A DNA stretch of 64,000 nt from Rhodanobacter soli. GTDB taxonomy: Bacteria > Pseudomonadota > Gammaproteobacteria > Xanthomonadales > Rhodanobacteraceae. Position 1 is the first letter of the stretch. The number at the start of each line of letters is the position of its first letter. The position numbers were made by a program, and so were the translations under genes. Under the pieces are notes generated by a model, which made no database searches, had not been told where the DNA came from, and saw only the letters and a list, made by a program, of their open reading frames with translations. This document shows positions 28,862-37,234 of the stretch, one piece after another. The stretch lies in the NCBI RefSeq assembly GCF_040548735.1, contig NZ_JBEPSD010000002.1:124001-188000 (forward strand), written 5' to 3'.

Positions 28862-29238
28862 GCGACAAACTTGCCGAATTCACCGCGTTCCGCCAGCGCA
28901 TGAACGAGCGCATCCTGGCCGAGGACAACCAGGTCGTGCGGCGCTTTTTCGCGCTGGACACGCAGACCTACAAGGCCGGCGCGCTCGACGTGAAGACCAA
29001 GGAGATGCTGGGCCTGGTCGCCTCGATGGTGCTGCGCTGCGACGATTGCATCAGCTACCACGTGGCCCAGTGCAAGGAAGCGGGCGTGCAGCGCGACGAG
29101 TTCTTCGAGGTGTTCAGCGTGGGCCTGGTGGTGGGCGGCTCGATCGTGATCCCGCACCTGCGCCGCGCGGTGGATCTGCTCGATCAGCTCGAATCGGGTG
29201 CCGGAGACGACCCGGCCGCCTGCGCCGATCACGCCTGA
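28858..29238 (+). CDS. Carboxymuconolactone decarboxylase / AhpD-like protein
   Basis: The 126-residue all-helical protein belongs to the CMD/AhpD family, with the redox motif C61-DD-C64-ISYH68. AhpD-type members use these cysteines and His to reduce peroxiredoxins or act as alkylhydroperoxidases; CMD enzymes lack the cysteines. Overlap with grxC suggests a shared thiol-redox job, possibly glutaredoxin-fed. A strong terminator follows the stop. The exact partner is unknown. Confidence 0.88.
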   Translation: MSDKLAEFTAFRQRMNERILAEDNQVVRRFFALDTQTYKAGALDVKTKEMLGLVASMVLRCDDCISYHVAQCKEAGVQRDEFFEVFSVGLVVGGSIVIPHLRRAVDLLDQLESGAGDDPAACADHA

Positions 29239-29242
29239 ACGT

Positions 29243-29283
29243 AGCCGCCACGGCCGCATGAAGCGGCCGCCTGCGGCTTTTTG
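29243..29283 (+). terminator. Rho-independent terminator after the grxC operon
   Basis: AGCCGC-CA-CGGCCGC, loop ATGAA, GCGGCCG-CCT-GCGGCT then five T: two stacked stems with a small internal loop, starting 5 bases after the AhpD-like stop. Confidence 0.85.
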
Positions 29284-29430
29284 CAATGCTGCATGCGAGT
29301 ATTTTCAACGTCTTGCAGGGCGTTCGCCCTGTTCGCGCGGGGGCTTATCGGCGATAATTGAACGGTTTCGGTACGTGCCCATCCCCATGCGCACGTACCG
29401 CCCGTGGTTTTCGTTTCAAGGAGTTCCCCC

Positions 29431-30444
29431 ATGAGCAAGACGATTGCCGTGATCCCCGGCGACGGCATCGGCCCGGAGATCATGACCGCCACGCTGCGCG
29501 TGCTCGACGCGCTGGACTGCGGCCTTTCCTACGACTTCGTCGACGCCGGCATGGTCGCGCTGGACAAGCACGGCGACCTGCTGCCCAAGGCCACGCTGGA
29601 CAAGATCGCCGAGCACAAGGTCGCGCTGAAGGGCCCGCTGACCACGCCGATCGGCGGCGGCTTCACCTCGGTGAACGTGACCCTGCGCCGCCATTTCGAC
29701 CTGTACGCGAACGTGCGCCCGGCGGTGAGCTTCCCTGGCACCAAGTCGCGGTACGAGAACATCGACATCATCACCGTGCGCGAGAACACCGAGGGCGCGT
29801 ACCGCTCCGAGGGGCAGACCCTGTCCGCCGACGGCGAGATCGCCGAGTCGGTCGCGCGCAACACGCGCAAGGGCAGCAGCCGCATCGTGCGCTACGCGTT
29901 CGAGCTGGCGGTGAAGAAGGGCCGCAAGAAGGTCACCGCAGTGCACAAGGCGAACATCCTGAAGACCAGCTCGGGCCTGTTCCTCAATGTGGCGCGCGAG
30001 ATCGCGAAGGAATACCCGCAGATCGAGTTCAACGAGATGATCGTGGACAACACCTGCATGCAGCTGGTGATGAAGCCCGAGCAGTTCGACGTGATCGTCA
30101 CCACCAATTTATTCGGCGACATCCTGTCCGATCTGTGCGCCGGCCTGGTCGGCGGCCTCGGCTTGGCGCCGGGCGACAACATCGGCGAGCACGCGGCGAT
30201 CTTCGAGGCCGTGCATGGCTCGGCGCCGGACATCGCCGGCAAGGGCATCGCCAATCCGTGCGCGCTGCTGCTGGCGGCGGCCGACATGCTCGACTACCTG
30301 GACATGGTGGCCAAGGGCGACCGCTTGCGCCAGGCGATCCGCGACACCATGACGAACGACCGCGACAGCGTGACGCCGGACCTGGGCGGCAAGGGCAGCA
30401 CCAGCAGCTTTGCCGACGCGATCGTGAAACGCCTCGCGGCCTGA
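29431..30444 (+). CDS. icd: Isocitrate dehydrogenase, NAD-dependent type
   Basis: The 337-residue protein belongs to the isocitrate/isopropylmalate dehydrogenase family. It shows IPGDGIGPEIM at the start, TPIGGGFTSVNVTLRRHFDLYANVRPA for substrate binding, VRENTEGAYRS, the catalytic Lys region TAVHKANILK, and a C-terminal NAD site (AVHGSAPDIAGKGIANP). It is short like mitochondrial and xanthomonad NAD-dependent IDH, not the 416-residue NADP enzyme of E. coli. ATG 29431 follows AAGGAG. It is flanked by terminators on both sides, so it is probably monocistronic. Homoisocitrate or tartrate activity cannot be excluded. Confidence 0.9.
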   Translation: MSKTIAVIPGDGIGPEIMTATLRVLDALDCGLSYDFVDAGMVALDKHGDLLPKATLDKIAEHKVALKGPLTTPIGGGFTSVNVTLRRHFDLYANVRPAVSFPGTKSRYENIDIITVRENTEGAYRSEGQTLSADGEIAESVARNTRKGSSRIVRYAFELAVKKGRKKVTAVHKANILKTSSGLFLNVAREIAKEYPQIEFNEMIVDNTCMQLVMKPEQFDVIVTTNLFGDILSDLCAGLVGGLGLAPGDNIGEHAAIFEAVHGSAPDIAGKGIANPCALLLAAADMLDYLDMVAKGDRLRQAIRDTMTNDRDSVTPDLGGKGSTSSFADAIVKRLAA

Positions 30445-30451
30445 GTGGGTA

Positions 30452-30500
30452 CGATCCAACGAAAAAGCCGCGGTCGCCCCGCGGCTTTTTTGTTGGATCG
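30452..30500. terminator. Long bidirectional terminator after icd
   Basis: A 22-base arm (30452-30473) pairs with 30479-30500 at 21 positions plus one G-U around loop TCGCC. The inner stem AAAAAGCCGCGG/CCGCGGCTTTTT has A-tract and T-tract on the two sides and so can terminate on both strands. It starts 7 bases after the icd stop. Confidence 0.93.
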
Positions 30501-30555
30501 CGCCGGTCGAGCGGCTAGGCTTTCGGCCAGTCTCATGCGACCGCCGGAATCCCCG

Positions 30556-31734
30556 ATGCCATCCCAGGTGATCCCCAACCAGGCCTACGCGTTCTGGGTA
30601 TTCGTCTACATCGCCGCTGCCGTGCAGGCGGCGTTGCTGGCGCTGGCGCTGTGGCGGCGGCCGGTGAACACCGGGGCGAACCGGGTGCTGGCGGTGTGGG
30701 TCGCGCTGACCGGCATGGACCTGCTGGTCAAGGCCGTGTACTGGAACTCGCTGTCGCCGGAGTGGTTCAGGGCGTACCGCTTCGTCGCGCTGTTTCCGTT
30801 CCTCTACGGCAGCCTGTTCTACGTCTATGCGCGTGCGCTGATCGAGGCCCGCGGCTTTCGCCTGCGCGACGGCGTGCACCTGCTCGGTTTCGGCGTGATG
30901 CTGGCGCTGAATGCGCATGTGCTGCTGCTGAGCGACCAGCAGATGCAGGCGTTGTCCGCGCGCTGGGTGGCGGGCGAAAAGACCATCGGTTCCTGGTTCG
31001 ACGTTCCCTTGTTCGTCTACAGCCTGTCGTACGTGGCGGCCGCACTGATGCGCGTGCACCGCTACCGCCGCCGGCTGCGCGAGCGGCGCTCGGATGCCGA
31101 CCGCCTGTCGCTGCGCTGGATCGACGTGATGGCGGCTTGCCAGGTCGTCATCTGGGTCATCGCCACCACGCAATGGCTGGCGACACTGCCGGGCATCGAC
31201 TACCGCCTGCTGTTCGGCGCGGTCGCCGCGTGGGTGTGCGTGGTCGGCTGGCTCAGCCTGAACCAGCCGCCGGTGGCGAGCGAGCCGGCCGCGGTCGGCG
31301 GGGAGGCGGCGCCGCCGGACACGACGGATTCCGACGATGCGCGTTTCCCCGCGGTGGAGGCGCGCCTGGCGCAGCTGATGGACGGCGACGAGGCGCTCTA
31401 TCGCGAGCCGGCGCTCACCATCGGGCAGGTGGCGAAGCGCAGCGGCTATCCCGAGTACCTGGTGTCGGCGGTGATCAACCGGCGCTTCGGCGGCACGTTC
31501 TGGGATTACATCAACCGCCTGCGGGTCGAGGCGGTGCGCGCGCATCTGGCCGATCGCGGCGACGCGCGCACCATCCTCGACATCGCCTACGACTGCGGCT
31601 TCACCTCGAAGTCCACCTTCAACGCCGCGTTCAAGCGGCAGGTGGGCGAGACGCCGAGCAGTTACCGCAAGGTGGCCGCATCGCAGCCGACGACGGTCAT
31701 GCCTGCGGCGGCCGATGATGCAGCGCGGCGATGA
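30556..31734 (+). CDS. Membrane-anchored AraC-family regulator
   Basis: The 392-residue protein has six or seven hydrophobic segments in the first ~240 residues, a short acidic/Ala linker, and a C-terminal AraC DNA-binding domain with two helix-turn-helices (TIGQVAKRSGYPEYLVSAVI; TILDIAYDCGFTSKSTFNAAF). This layout is the membrane-sensor AraC type found in xanthomonads and Bacteroidetes, and it would bind DNA from the inner membrane. Start ATG 30556 (MPSQVIPNQAYAFWV) is preferred; ATG 30535 is possible. Its 3' end overlaps the convergent hydrolase gene by 38 bases, which could link their expression. Confidence 0.87.
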   Translation: MPSQVIPNQAYAFWVFVYIAAAVQAALLALALWRRPVNTGANRVLAVWVALTGMDLLVKAVYWNSLSPEWFRAYRFVALFPFLYGSLFYVYARALIEARGFRLRDGVHLLGFGVMLALNAHVLLLSDQQMQALSARWVAGEKTIGSWFDVPLFVYSLSYVAAALMRVHRYRRRLRERRSDADRLSLRWIDVMAACQVVIWVIATTQWLATLPGIDYRLLFGAVAAWVCVVGWLSLNQPPVASEPAAVGGEAAPPDTTDSDDARFPAVEARLAQLMDGDEALYREPALTIGQVAKRSGYPEYLVSAVINRRFGGTFWDYINRLRVEAVRAHLADRGDARTILDIAYDCGFTSKSTFNAAFKRQVGETPSSYRKVAASQPTTVMPAAADDAARR

Positions 31735-33088
31735 TCGCGGCGACCATGTCTTCCGTCCCGGTGCCGTAGTCGATCGAGATGCCCATGCGCACCACCACCA
31801 GCCGCTCCGACGGCACGATCACCACGTATTGCCCCAGCGCGCCGCGCGCGTAGTACATGTCCTTCGGCAACCGCGGCATGCCCCACGGCGCATTCCACAC
31901 CGGCACGCTGCCCTCGCTCACCAGGTTGGTCCAGAAGCCGGCGCCATAACCGGTTTGCAGGGTTTGCGAATGGCTGTACGCCACCCAGCCTTCGGGCAGG
32001 ATGCGCCGCCCGTCGACCACGCCGTCGTCGAGATAGAGCTGACCGAATCGGGCGAAGTCGCGGGCCGAGGCGTAGACGTTGCTGGCACCGAGCGGCGTGC
32101 CGGTGGCGTCGGTCTCGATCACTGCGCTGCGCATGCCCAGCGGCGCGAACAGTTCGCGGCGCACGAAGCGCCCGGCGTCGACGGCGTTGCCGCCGGCCGC
32201 GTCACGGATCACCCGCGAGAGCAGCACGTAGCTGAGGTTGCTGTAGCCCCAGGTGGTGCCGGGCGGATGGGCCAGCGGCATGCGCGCCGCGTACCCGGCC
32301 ATGTCGCGCTCGAGGAACAGCATGCGCGTCATCGGGCTGATCGCGCCGTCGGTTTCGTCGAACGGCAGGCCGCTGTCCATGCGCAGCAACTGGTCGACGG
32401 TGATCGCATGGTGCGGGTCGGCCGGTGAGCGCCAGGCGGCGATCGGCGCGGGCTGGTCCAGCCGCAACTTGCCCTCGCGCACCAGGATGCCGATCAGGGC
32501 GCTGACCACCGATTTCGTCAGCGAATGGGCGTAGATCGGCGTGTCCGGCCCGTAGCCGGGGGCGTAACGCTCGGCGATCAGTTCGCCGTCGTGCAGCACG
32601 ACAACCGCCTTGGTCAGGCGCGGGTGGGCCGGGTCGGGTTCGGCGAAGGCCTGCTCGAGTGCGCGGCGGATGGCCGGGTCGGCCGGTTCGACCACGGTCG
32701 CCGGCCAGGCGCCGGCGATCGGCGCGGGCTCGAAGCCGGCCGCCTCGGGTACGGCGTCGTCGTCGTGCACGAGCAGGCAGCCGAGGCCTTCGCGGTACAC
32801 CGCCCGCGCGCTGAAGTCGCCGAATACCGAGGTGCGCACTTCGCGCCTGGCGCGGTCCACCTCGTAGTGGATCGCCCAGCCGATGCTGCGCATCAGCGGC
32901 AGTTGCTCCTCCCGGAATGTCCGTTGCGGATCGACTCGCGAAACGAACGCGGCTGCGCACAGCGAGCGGCTGACCGAGCCGGTGGCGGTGTGGAACAGGT
33001 CCTTGCCGGCGGTCCCGATCCAGAGGGCGGCGGCAAGCAGGAAGACGAGCAGGGTGACGAGGGTGATCTTCAGGAGGCGCAAAGCCAT
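31697..33088 (-). CDS. Serine hydrolase, class C beta-lactamase/esterase family
   Basis: The 463-residue protein has an N-terminal membrane anchor (residues 5-26), then a beta-lactamase-fold domain with S189-LTK192 as the S-x-x-K nucleophile motif and YSN (WGYSNLSYVLLS) as the second motif; a possible third element is ARGALGQYV. The fold covers D-aminopeptidases, esterases and class C-like enzymes such as NylB, whose layout it resembles. It is likely periplasmic and membrane-tethered. Resistance activity should not be assumed. It converges on the AraC gene with a 38-base overlap. Confidence 0.85.
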   Translation of the reverse strand: MALRLLKITLVTLLVFLLAAALWIGTAGKDLFHTATGSVSRSLCAAAFVSRVDPQRTFREEQLPLMRSIGWAIHYEVDRARREVRTSVFGDFSARAVYREGLGCLLVHDDDAVPEAAGFEPAPIAGAWPATVVEPADPAIRRALEQAFAEPDPAHPRLTKAVVVLHDGELIAERYAPGYGPDTPIYAHSLTKSVVSALIGILVREGKLRLDQPAPIAAWRSPADPHHAITVDQLLRMDSGLPFDETDGAISPMTRMLFLERDMAGYAARMPLAHPPGTTWGYSNLSYVLLSRVIRDAAGGNAVDAGRFVRRELFAPLGMRSAVIETDATGTPLGASNVYASARDFARFGQLYLDDGVVDGRRILPEGWVAYSHSQTLQTGYGAGFWTNLVSEGSVPVWNAPWGMPRLPKDMYYARGALGQYVVIVPSERLVVVRMGISIDYGTGTEDMVAAIIAALHHRPPQA

Positions 33089-33211
33089 GGTGGTCCGCCG
33101 GGTCGGTTGTCGGGTGGCCAGCATGGCGAATGCGGGGGTGGCGATCGTCCGATCCGGCGGAATCGTACGGGGCCGACGCGGCGTACGGGTGCGACCTGCC
33201 CGGCCCGGACG

Positions 33212-33532
33212 TCAGTCCAGCGAGCAACCGGCATCGGCGCAGCCGTTGAACTCGCGTTCGACGCGGCGGCGCAAAGCGGGAATCCGCAGCAACGGCAACA
33301 GTGGCCAGTACGCCGGGATCTGCCGACACAACAGGGCGAACCCGGCCGCGCCGCGCCGTATCGTGCCATGGCGAAGGTCCTGCACCACGACTTCACCGAA
33401 GCGCAGCGGACCCACGGGCGGGACGCCCGTGGAATCCTCGAAACGGCCCAGCCAGTCGAGCCGGCGGTGCAGCCGCGCATAGCGTGCGCATTTCGCGCAG
33501 TCCGGGTGGCGGTACAGCCTGATCGCGGCCAC
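33212..33532 (-). CDS. DCC-type (DUF393-like) thiol oxidoreductase-like small protein
   Basis: The 106-residue protein begins RLYRHPDCAKCARYARLHRR with a C12-x-x-C15 pair near the N-terminus, and also carries LDWLGRFEDS, which resembles the DCC/DUF393 family of predicted thiol-disulfide oxidoreductases, though DxDCPLC is altered to HPDCAKC. It ends NGCADAGCSLD with two more cysteines. GTG 33532 lies 12 bases after the AhpD-like stop, so it is the last gene of the ECF41 operon. No substrate is evident. Confidence 0.65.
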   Translation of the reverse strand: MAAIRLYRHPDCAKCARYARLHRRLDWLGRFEDSTGVPPVGPLRFGEVVVQDLRHGTIRRGAAGFALLCRQIPAYWPLLPLLRIPALRRRVEREFNGCADAGCSLD

Positions 33533-33544
33533 GGCGGTGGCCGT

Positions 33545-34000
33545 TCAGTGCTTGCCTGGCTTGTAGTGGCCGGGCTCCGCGCGCGAAGGGATGGCGATGC
33601 GGTTCCAGCCGTTGATCACGATCACCACCATGTTGAGGTCGATCAGCTCTTCCTCGCTGAACTGGGCGCGGGCCTCCTCGTAGACCTCGTCCGGCACGCC
33701 GTGGATCGGATCGAGCCGGGTCACCGCCTCGCACCAGGCCAGCGCGGCACGCTCGCGCGCAGTGTAGAACGGCGCCTCGCGCCAGGCCTGCAACACGTAC
33801 AGGCGCTGCTCGGTCTCGCCGGCGGCGCGGGCGTCGTTGCTGTGCATGTCCAGACAGTAGGCACAGCCATTGAGCTGCGAGGCGCGCATCTGCACCAGTT
33901 CGATCAGGCTTTGCTCGAGGCCGCAGCTCCTGATGTAGTCGCCCAGGGCGAGCAGCGGTTTCAGGGCGTCGGGGCGTTTGTAGGCATTGAAGCGGGGCAT
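33545..34000 (-). CDS. AhpD-like CMD-family protein, ECF41 partner
   Basis: The 151-residue protein carries the AhpD redox motif C46-AY-C49-LDMH53 and the family helices (LIELVQMRASQLNG, ARERAALAWCEAVT, LIDLNMVVIVINGWNRIA). ECF41 sigma factors are found next to a CMD, oxidoreductase or epimerase gene, and here the gene begins 36 bases after the sigma factor stop. It probably detoxifies or senses a thiol-reactive compound or peroxide. A different CMD protein is encoded at 28858; the two differ in length and motif context. Confidence 0.9.
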   Translation of the reverse strand: MPRFNAYKRPDALKPLLALGDYIRSCGLEQSLIELVQMRASQLNGCAYCLDMHSNDARAAGETEQRLYVLQAWREAPFYTARERAALAWCEAVTRLDPIHGVPDEVYEEARAQFSEEELIDLNMVVIVINGWNRIAIPSRAEPGHYKPGKH

Positions 34001-34036
34001 GGGGTTCTCCGTGGGGTGGGCGGCCGGAGTGGCCGT

Positions 34037-34954
34037 TCAATGCAAGGACGTGGGCGGTGTCGATTTCGTGACAGCCGCCAGCCGGGCGAGCTTGCCGGGA
34101 TGGCGCAGGGCGTGCACCGCGGTGATGCGCTCGCCGTCGTCGTCGATCCAGCTGGCCGAGATCAACGTGTCGCCATGCCAGCCGAGCAGCGCGGGCGTGC
34201 CGTTGAGCTGGCGGATCTCGTGGCGCACGCCGCCGTGCTTCTGCTGTTGCAGCGCGATCTGCATGTACAGCCGGGCCAGCCGCTCGGCGCCGTACAGCGG
34301 GTGCAGGGTGGCGCGTGCCAGGCCGCCGCCGTCGGAAACGCTCATGGCATCTTCGGCAAACAGGGCGCGCAGCGTGGCCATGTCGGGCTGCTGCAGCGCT
34401 TGAATGAAGCGTTCGAGCAGGCGCCGTTGGGTGTCGATGTTCGGCATCGCCTGGCGCGGTCGATCCTCGCGCAGCCGCTGCTTCGCCCGATGCACGCGCT
34501 GGCGGCAGGCGTCCTCGCTGATCTCCAGCATCGCGGCCGTCTCGGCATGGCTGTAGTCGAACACCTCGCGCAGCAGGAAGGCGGCGCGCTCCTCCGCGCT
34601 CAGCCGCTCCAGCAACAGCAGGAAGGTGAGGGTGAGGCTTTCGGCGCGTTCCAGTTGCGCCTCGGGCTGCTCGGATTCGGCGGCCAGCGGCTCCGGCAGC
34701 CACGGGCCGGGATAGTGCGCGCGTTCGGTCTTGGCCCGGCGCAGGCGGTCGAGTGCGATGCGCGTGGTCACGGTGACCAGCCAGGCTTCCGGGTCGTCCA
34801 GCGCGTCGGCATCCTGCGCGTGCCAGCGCAGCCAGGCGTCGTGCAGCACGTCCTCGGCGTCGCTGGGCGTGCCGAGCATGCGGTAGGCCAGGCCGAACAG
34901 GCGTGGGCGGTGTTGCTGGAACAGTGCGGTGTGCGGGTCCATGGCGTTCTCCAT
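34037..34954 (-). CDS. ECF41-type RNA polymerase sigma factor (SigJ-like)
   Basis: The 305-residue protein has sigma-70 regions 2 and 4 in the first ~170 residues (LFGLAYRMLGTPSDAEDVLHDAW; HAETAAMLEISEDACRQRVHRAK), joined by the ECF41 hallmark WLPEPL at 85-90, and a C-terminal SnoaL-like extension with DGGG (208-211) and HPGKL (285-289), which correspond to the family's DGGGK and NPDKL motifs. The extension works as a built-in regulator, replacing a separate anti-sigma factor. A matching promoter lies just upstream. ATG 34942 is an alternative start. Confidence 0.93.
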   Translation of the reverse strand: MENAMDPHTALFQQHRPRLFGLAYRMLGTPSDAEDVLHDAWLRWHAQDADALDDPEAWLVTVTTRIALDRLRRAKTERAHYPGPWLPEPLAAESEQPEAQLERAESLTLTFLLLLERLSAEERAAFLLREVFDYSHAETAAMLEISEDACRQRVHRAKQRLREDRPRQAMPNIDTQRRLLERFIQALQQPDMATLRALFAEDAMSVSDGGGLARATLHPLYGAERLARLYMQIALQQQKHGGVRHEIRQLNGTPALLGWHGDTLISASWIDDDGERITAVHALRHPGKLARLAAVTKSTPPTSLH

Positions 34955-34970
34955 TGCGGCGTCCAGACAG

Positions 34971-34997
34971 GACGCGCGGGGATCACACGATGTGACC
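34971..34997 (-). promoter_or_regulatory. Candidate ECF41 autoregulatory promoter
   Basis: On the minus strand GGTCACA is followed after 16 bases by CGTC, close to the ECF41 consensus as I recall it (TGTCACA, ~16 bases, CGTC). It ends 16 bases before the sigma factor start and lies just beyond the lpxO stop, as expected for a self-activated promoter. Confidence 0.65.
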
Positions 34998-35014
34998 GCT
35001 CAGCGGAGCGTCAC

Positions 35015-35974
35015 TTATCGAAACAGCGGCCACGGTGCCAGGAAGACCAGCCAGATCAGCAGCAGGATGCCGACGTACTTGCAGGCCTTGTACAGCTTCT
35101 TGTGCCGCCGCTTGAACTCGGCCTTGAAGCGGTTGCCGCCGGTATTCTTGCGGCGCTGGCTCAGCGCGAACAGGCGGTTCACGAAACCGGTCTTCTCCGT
35201 TTCGCCCTCGGTGTTTGGCGAAGCGGTGATCTTGCCCATGAACGCGCCGACCCGATGGTTGATCGCGCTCATCCAGCGCGTGCGCAGCGGGCGTTCGACG
35301 TCGGCGAACAGGATCACCCGGGTCTGGTCGGTGGTGTTCTCGGCCCAGTGCACGTAGGTCTCGTCGAACACCACGTCCTTGCCGTCGCCCCAGGCGTGTT
35401 CCTCGCCGTCGACGAAGATGCGGCAACCTGGCGAGTTCGGCGTGATCAGGCCCAGGTGGTAGCGCAGCGAACCGGCGAACGGGTCGCGGTGCGGGTTGAG
35501 CTTGCTGCCCGGCGGCAGCAGCGCGAACATCGCCGCCTTCACGCTGGGGATCGACTTCAGCAGGGCCACCGTCTGCGGGCACAGCGCCTCGGCCGAGGTC
35601 AGCGGCTCGCCGTACCACTTCAGGTAAAAGCGCTTCCAGCCCTGCTTGAAGAAGCTGTTGAAACTGGCGTCGTTGTTCTTCGCGGCGGCACGGATGTAGC
35701 CCTCGTCGAACAGGTGCGTCGCCTCGTCGCGGATGACCTGCCAGTTCGCCTGCAGCAGGTCCAGTTGCGGAAAGCCGCGGCGGTCGAGGATGGGTCGGGC
35801 CGGCACCGCCGAGAACGCGTACATCAGCAGGTTGTACGGCGCGAACACCGCCGAGTGGTCGACCAGCTGCCGATCGAAGCGCAGCCGCACGCGGCCGCGC
35901 AGGTGCACCAGCAGCACGCACAGCGCGAAGAAGGCGAACAAGGCCAGCAGGACGAGGCGGGGAGTGAGGATCAT
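35015..35974 (-). CDS. lpxO: Lipid A hydroxylase LpxO-like dioxygenase
   Basis: The 319-residue protein is an aspartyl/asparaginyl beta-hydroxylase family member of the LpxO type. The N-terminal membrane helix is followed by VHLRGRVRLRFDRQLVDHS and YNLLMYAFSAVPARP, a stretch very like Salmonella LpxO. The Fe(II) ligands are HRD (PHRDPFAG) and the later His in DETYVHWAENTT; an Arg follows for 2-oxoglutarate. A second hydrophobic segment closes the protein. LpxO adds a 2-hydroxyl to a secondary lipid A acyl chain. ATG 35974 avoids a TTG five codons upstream. Confidence 0.88.
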   Translation of the reverse strand: MILTPRLVLLALFAFFALCVLLVHLRGRVRLRFDRQLVDHSAVFAPYNLLMYAFSAVPARPILDRRGFPQLDLLQANWQVIRDEATHLFDEGYIRAAAKNNDASFNSFFKQGWKRFYLKWYGEPLTSAEALCPQTVALLKSIPSVKAAMFALLPPGSKLNPHRDPFAGSLRYHLGLITPNSPGCRIFVDGEEHAWGDGKDVVFDETYVHWAENTTDQTRVILFADVERPLRTRWMSAINHRVGAFMGKITASPNTEGETEKTGFVNRLFALSQRRKNTGGNRFKAEFKRRHKKLYKACKYVGILLLIWLVFLAPWPLFR

Positions 35975-36037
35975 GTCGACGCTTTGCAACCGTGGAATGA
36001 CTGTCAGGCAGGCATTCTACTCGCTTGGCCGCCGCGG

Positions 36038-37135
36038 CTAGCGCGGGGCCGCCGCGGCCTTCACCTGCTGTTCCCGGGTCAGCTCGACGTGCCGCTGCGG
36101 GCTGATCGGTTCGAACACCGGCTGCGCGGCAGCACCCTTGTGGCGCAGCGCGGCGATCATGTTGGCGGCAGGGTAGCGGCCGGCGGCGAGGGCGGCCACG
36201 TCGATCGCATGCATGCGATCGATCCATTCGCGGTCCTCCGCCAGCTGCGGGTCGAAATTGAAACCGATCCGCCGTTCGACGAACGGCATGATGGCGCCGC
36301 CGAAGCTGAAGAACAGCTCGAAATCGAACTCGGCCAGCAGGCAGGCCACGATGTCCTGCGCGCGCACGCCCTCGTTGGAATACGCGGCATGGTCGATCGG
36401 GCGGTAACGCGGCGATGCCGAATTGAAATGGCGGTCGTGGCGCTTGTTCGCCGGCAGGGTCGCCCACGCTTCCTGCACCACGGTTTCCACGTCGGGCCAC
36501 AGCTGGTGGCCGTTGCGGCCGATGATGTCGGAGCTGAGCAGCACGCCTTGCGTGGCCAGCGAACGGCGCAGCGATCCGCAGAGGGTTTCCAGTTCGGTGA
36601 CGTGGTGGAAGAACTGGTTGACGATGATGACGTCCTGCCCGGGCAGTTCGAACGGCAGGTTGCAGTCGCGTGCCTCGAACGCCATCAGCGCATCGACGCC
36701 GCGCTCCCGTGCCGCGGCGGCGGCGCAGCGCATCAGCGCCGCGTTGAAGTCCATACAGGTGATGTGCGCCGCGCTGCCGTCCGCCTGCAGCCGTGCGGCA
36801 AGCGCGATCTCCATGCCGCATGAGCCGGTGCCGACGCTGAGCACGCGCACCGGTGCGTTTGAGTCGGCGGCACGGCGCCGGATGTGGTCGAGGAAGAAAC
36901 TTTCCGGCGAGCCGATGCCCAGCCGCTGCGCGTCCGGCGCCAGGAAGCGCCCCGACCAGTACGCGAAGATCGGCGGCAGCGTGTCGCCCTGGTATTGCGG
37001 GGTGACGCTGAACGCGATGCGTTCGGCCACGGCCAGCAGCCGGCGGCGAGCCGGTGCGGGCAGCGAGCGTGCCAGCAACGCGATGGCGCGCTTGGCCGGC
37101 AGCCGGTGGCGGTAGGCGAAATTCTTCAGCGACAT
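36038..37135 (-). CDS. SAM-dependent methyltransferase, unknown substrate
   Basis: The 365-residue protein has a Rossmann methyltransferase core in its middle: VRVLSVGTGSCGMEIALAARL near residues 95-115, CMDFNAALMRCAAAAA for the SAM ribose, and QDVIIVNQFFHHVTELE. N-terminal ~90 residues are basic (KNFAYRHRLPAKRAI), and the C-terminal part is not recognisable. It precedes lpxO by about 60 bases on the same strand, so a role in envelope lipid or sugar modification is conceivable but unproven. Confidence 0.78.
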   Translation of the reverse strand: MSLKNFAYRHRLPAKRAIALLARSLPAPARRRLLAVAERIAFSVTPQYQGDTLPPIFAYWSGRFLAPDAQRLGIGSPESFFLDHIRRRAADSNAPVRVLSVGTGSCGMEIALAARLQADGSAAHITCMDFNAALMRCAAAAARERGVDALMAFEARDCNLPFELPGQDVIIVNQFFHHVTELETLCGSLRRSLATQGVLLSSDIIGRNGHQLWPDVETVVQEAWATLPANKRHDRHFNSASPRYRPIDHAAYSNEGVRAQDIVACLLAEFDFELFFSFGGAIMPFVERRIGFNFDPQLAEDREWIDRMHAIDVAALAAGRYPAANMIAALRHKGAAAQPVFEPISPQRHVELTREQQVKAAAAPR

Positions 37136-37184
37136 GGAGGCGGTATCGGTCGGGTATGGCGGGGAATGGACAGGGCACGGAAGC

Positions 37185-37211
37185 GGGGCCTGCCGTCGCG
37201 CGGCAGGCCCC
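37185..37211. terminator. GC-rich hairpin after the PhoH-like gene
   Basis: GGGGCCTGCCG pairs perfectly with CGGCAGGCCCC around TCGCG (11-bp stem). It lies 24 bases beyond the phoH stop on the minus strand and has no T-tract, so it may stabilise the mRNA end or support Rho-dependent rather than intrinsic termination. Confidence 0.55.
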
Positions 37212-37234
37212 CGGCTAGCTTCCAGCTTCTGACG

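Noticed and set aside
31697..33088. Serine hydrolase as a beta-lactam resistance gene
   Set aside because: S-x-x-K and YSN fit the wider class C/esterase family; the long membrane-anchored protein resembles NylB-like or D-aminopeptidase relatives, so resistance cannot be claimed.
32525..36823. A plus-strand open frame of 1432 codons
   Set aside because: It lies antisense to six well-supported genes (serine hydrolase to methyltransferase). High GC removes stops from the antisense frame; the translation is low-complexity with no domain.
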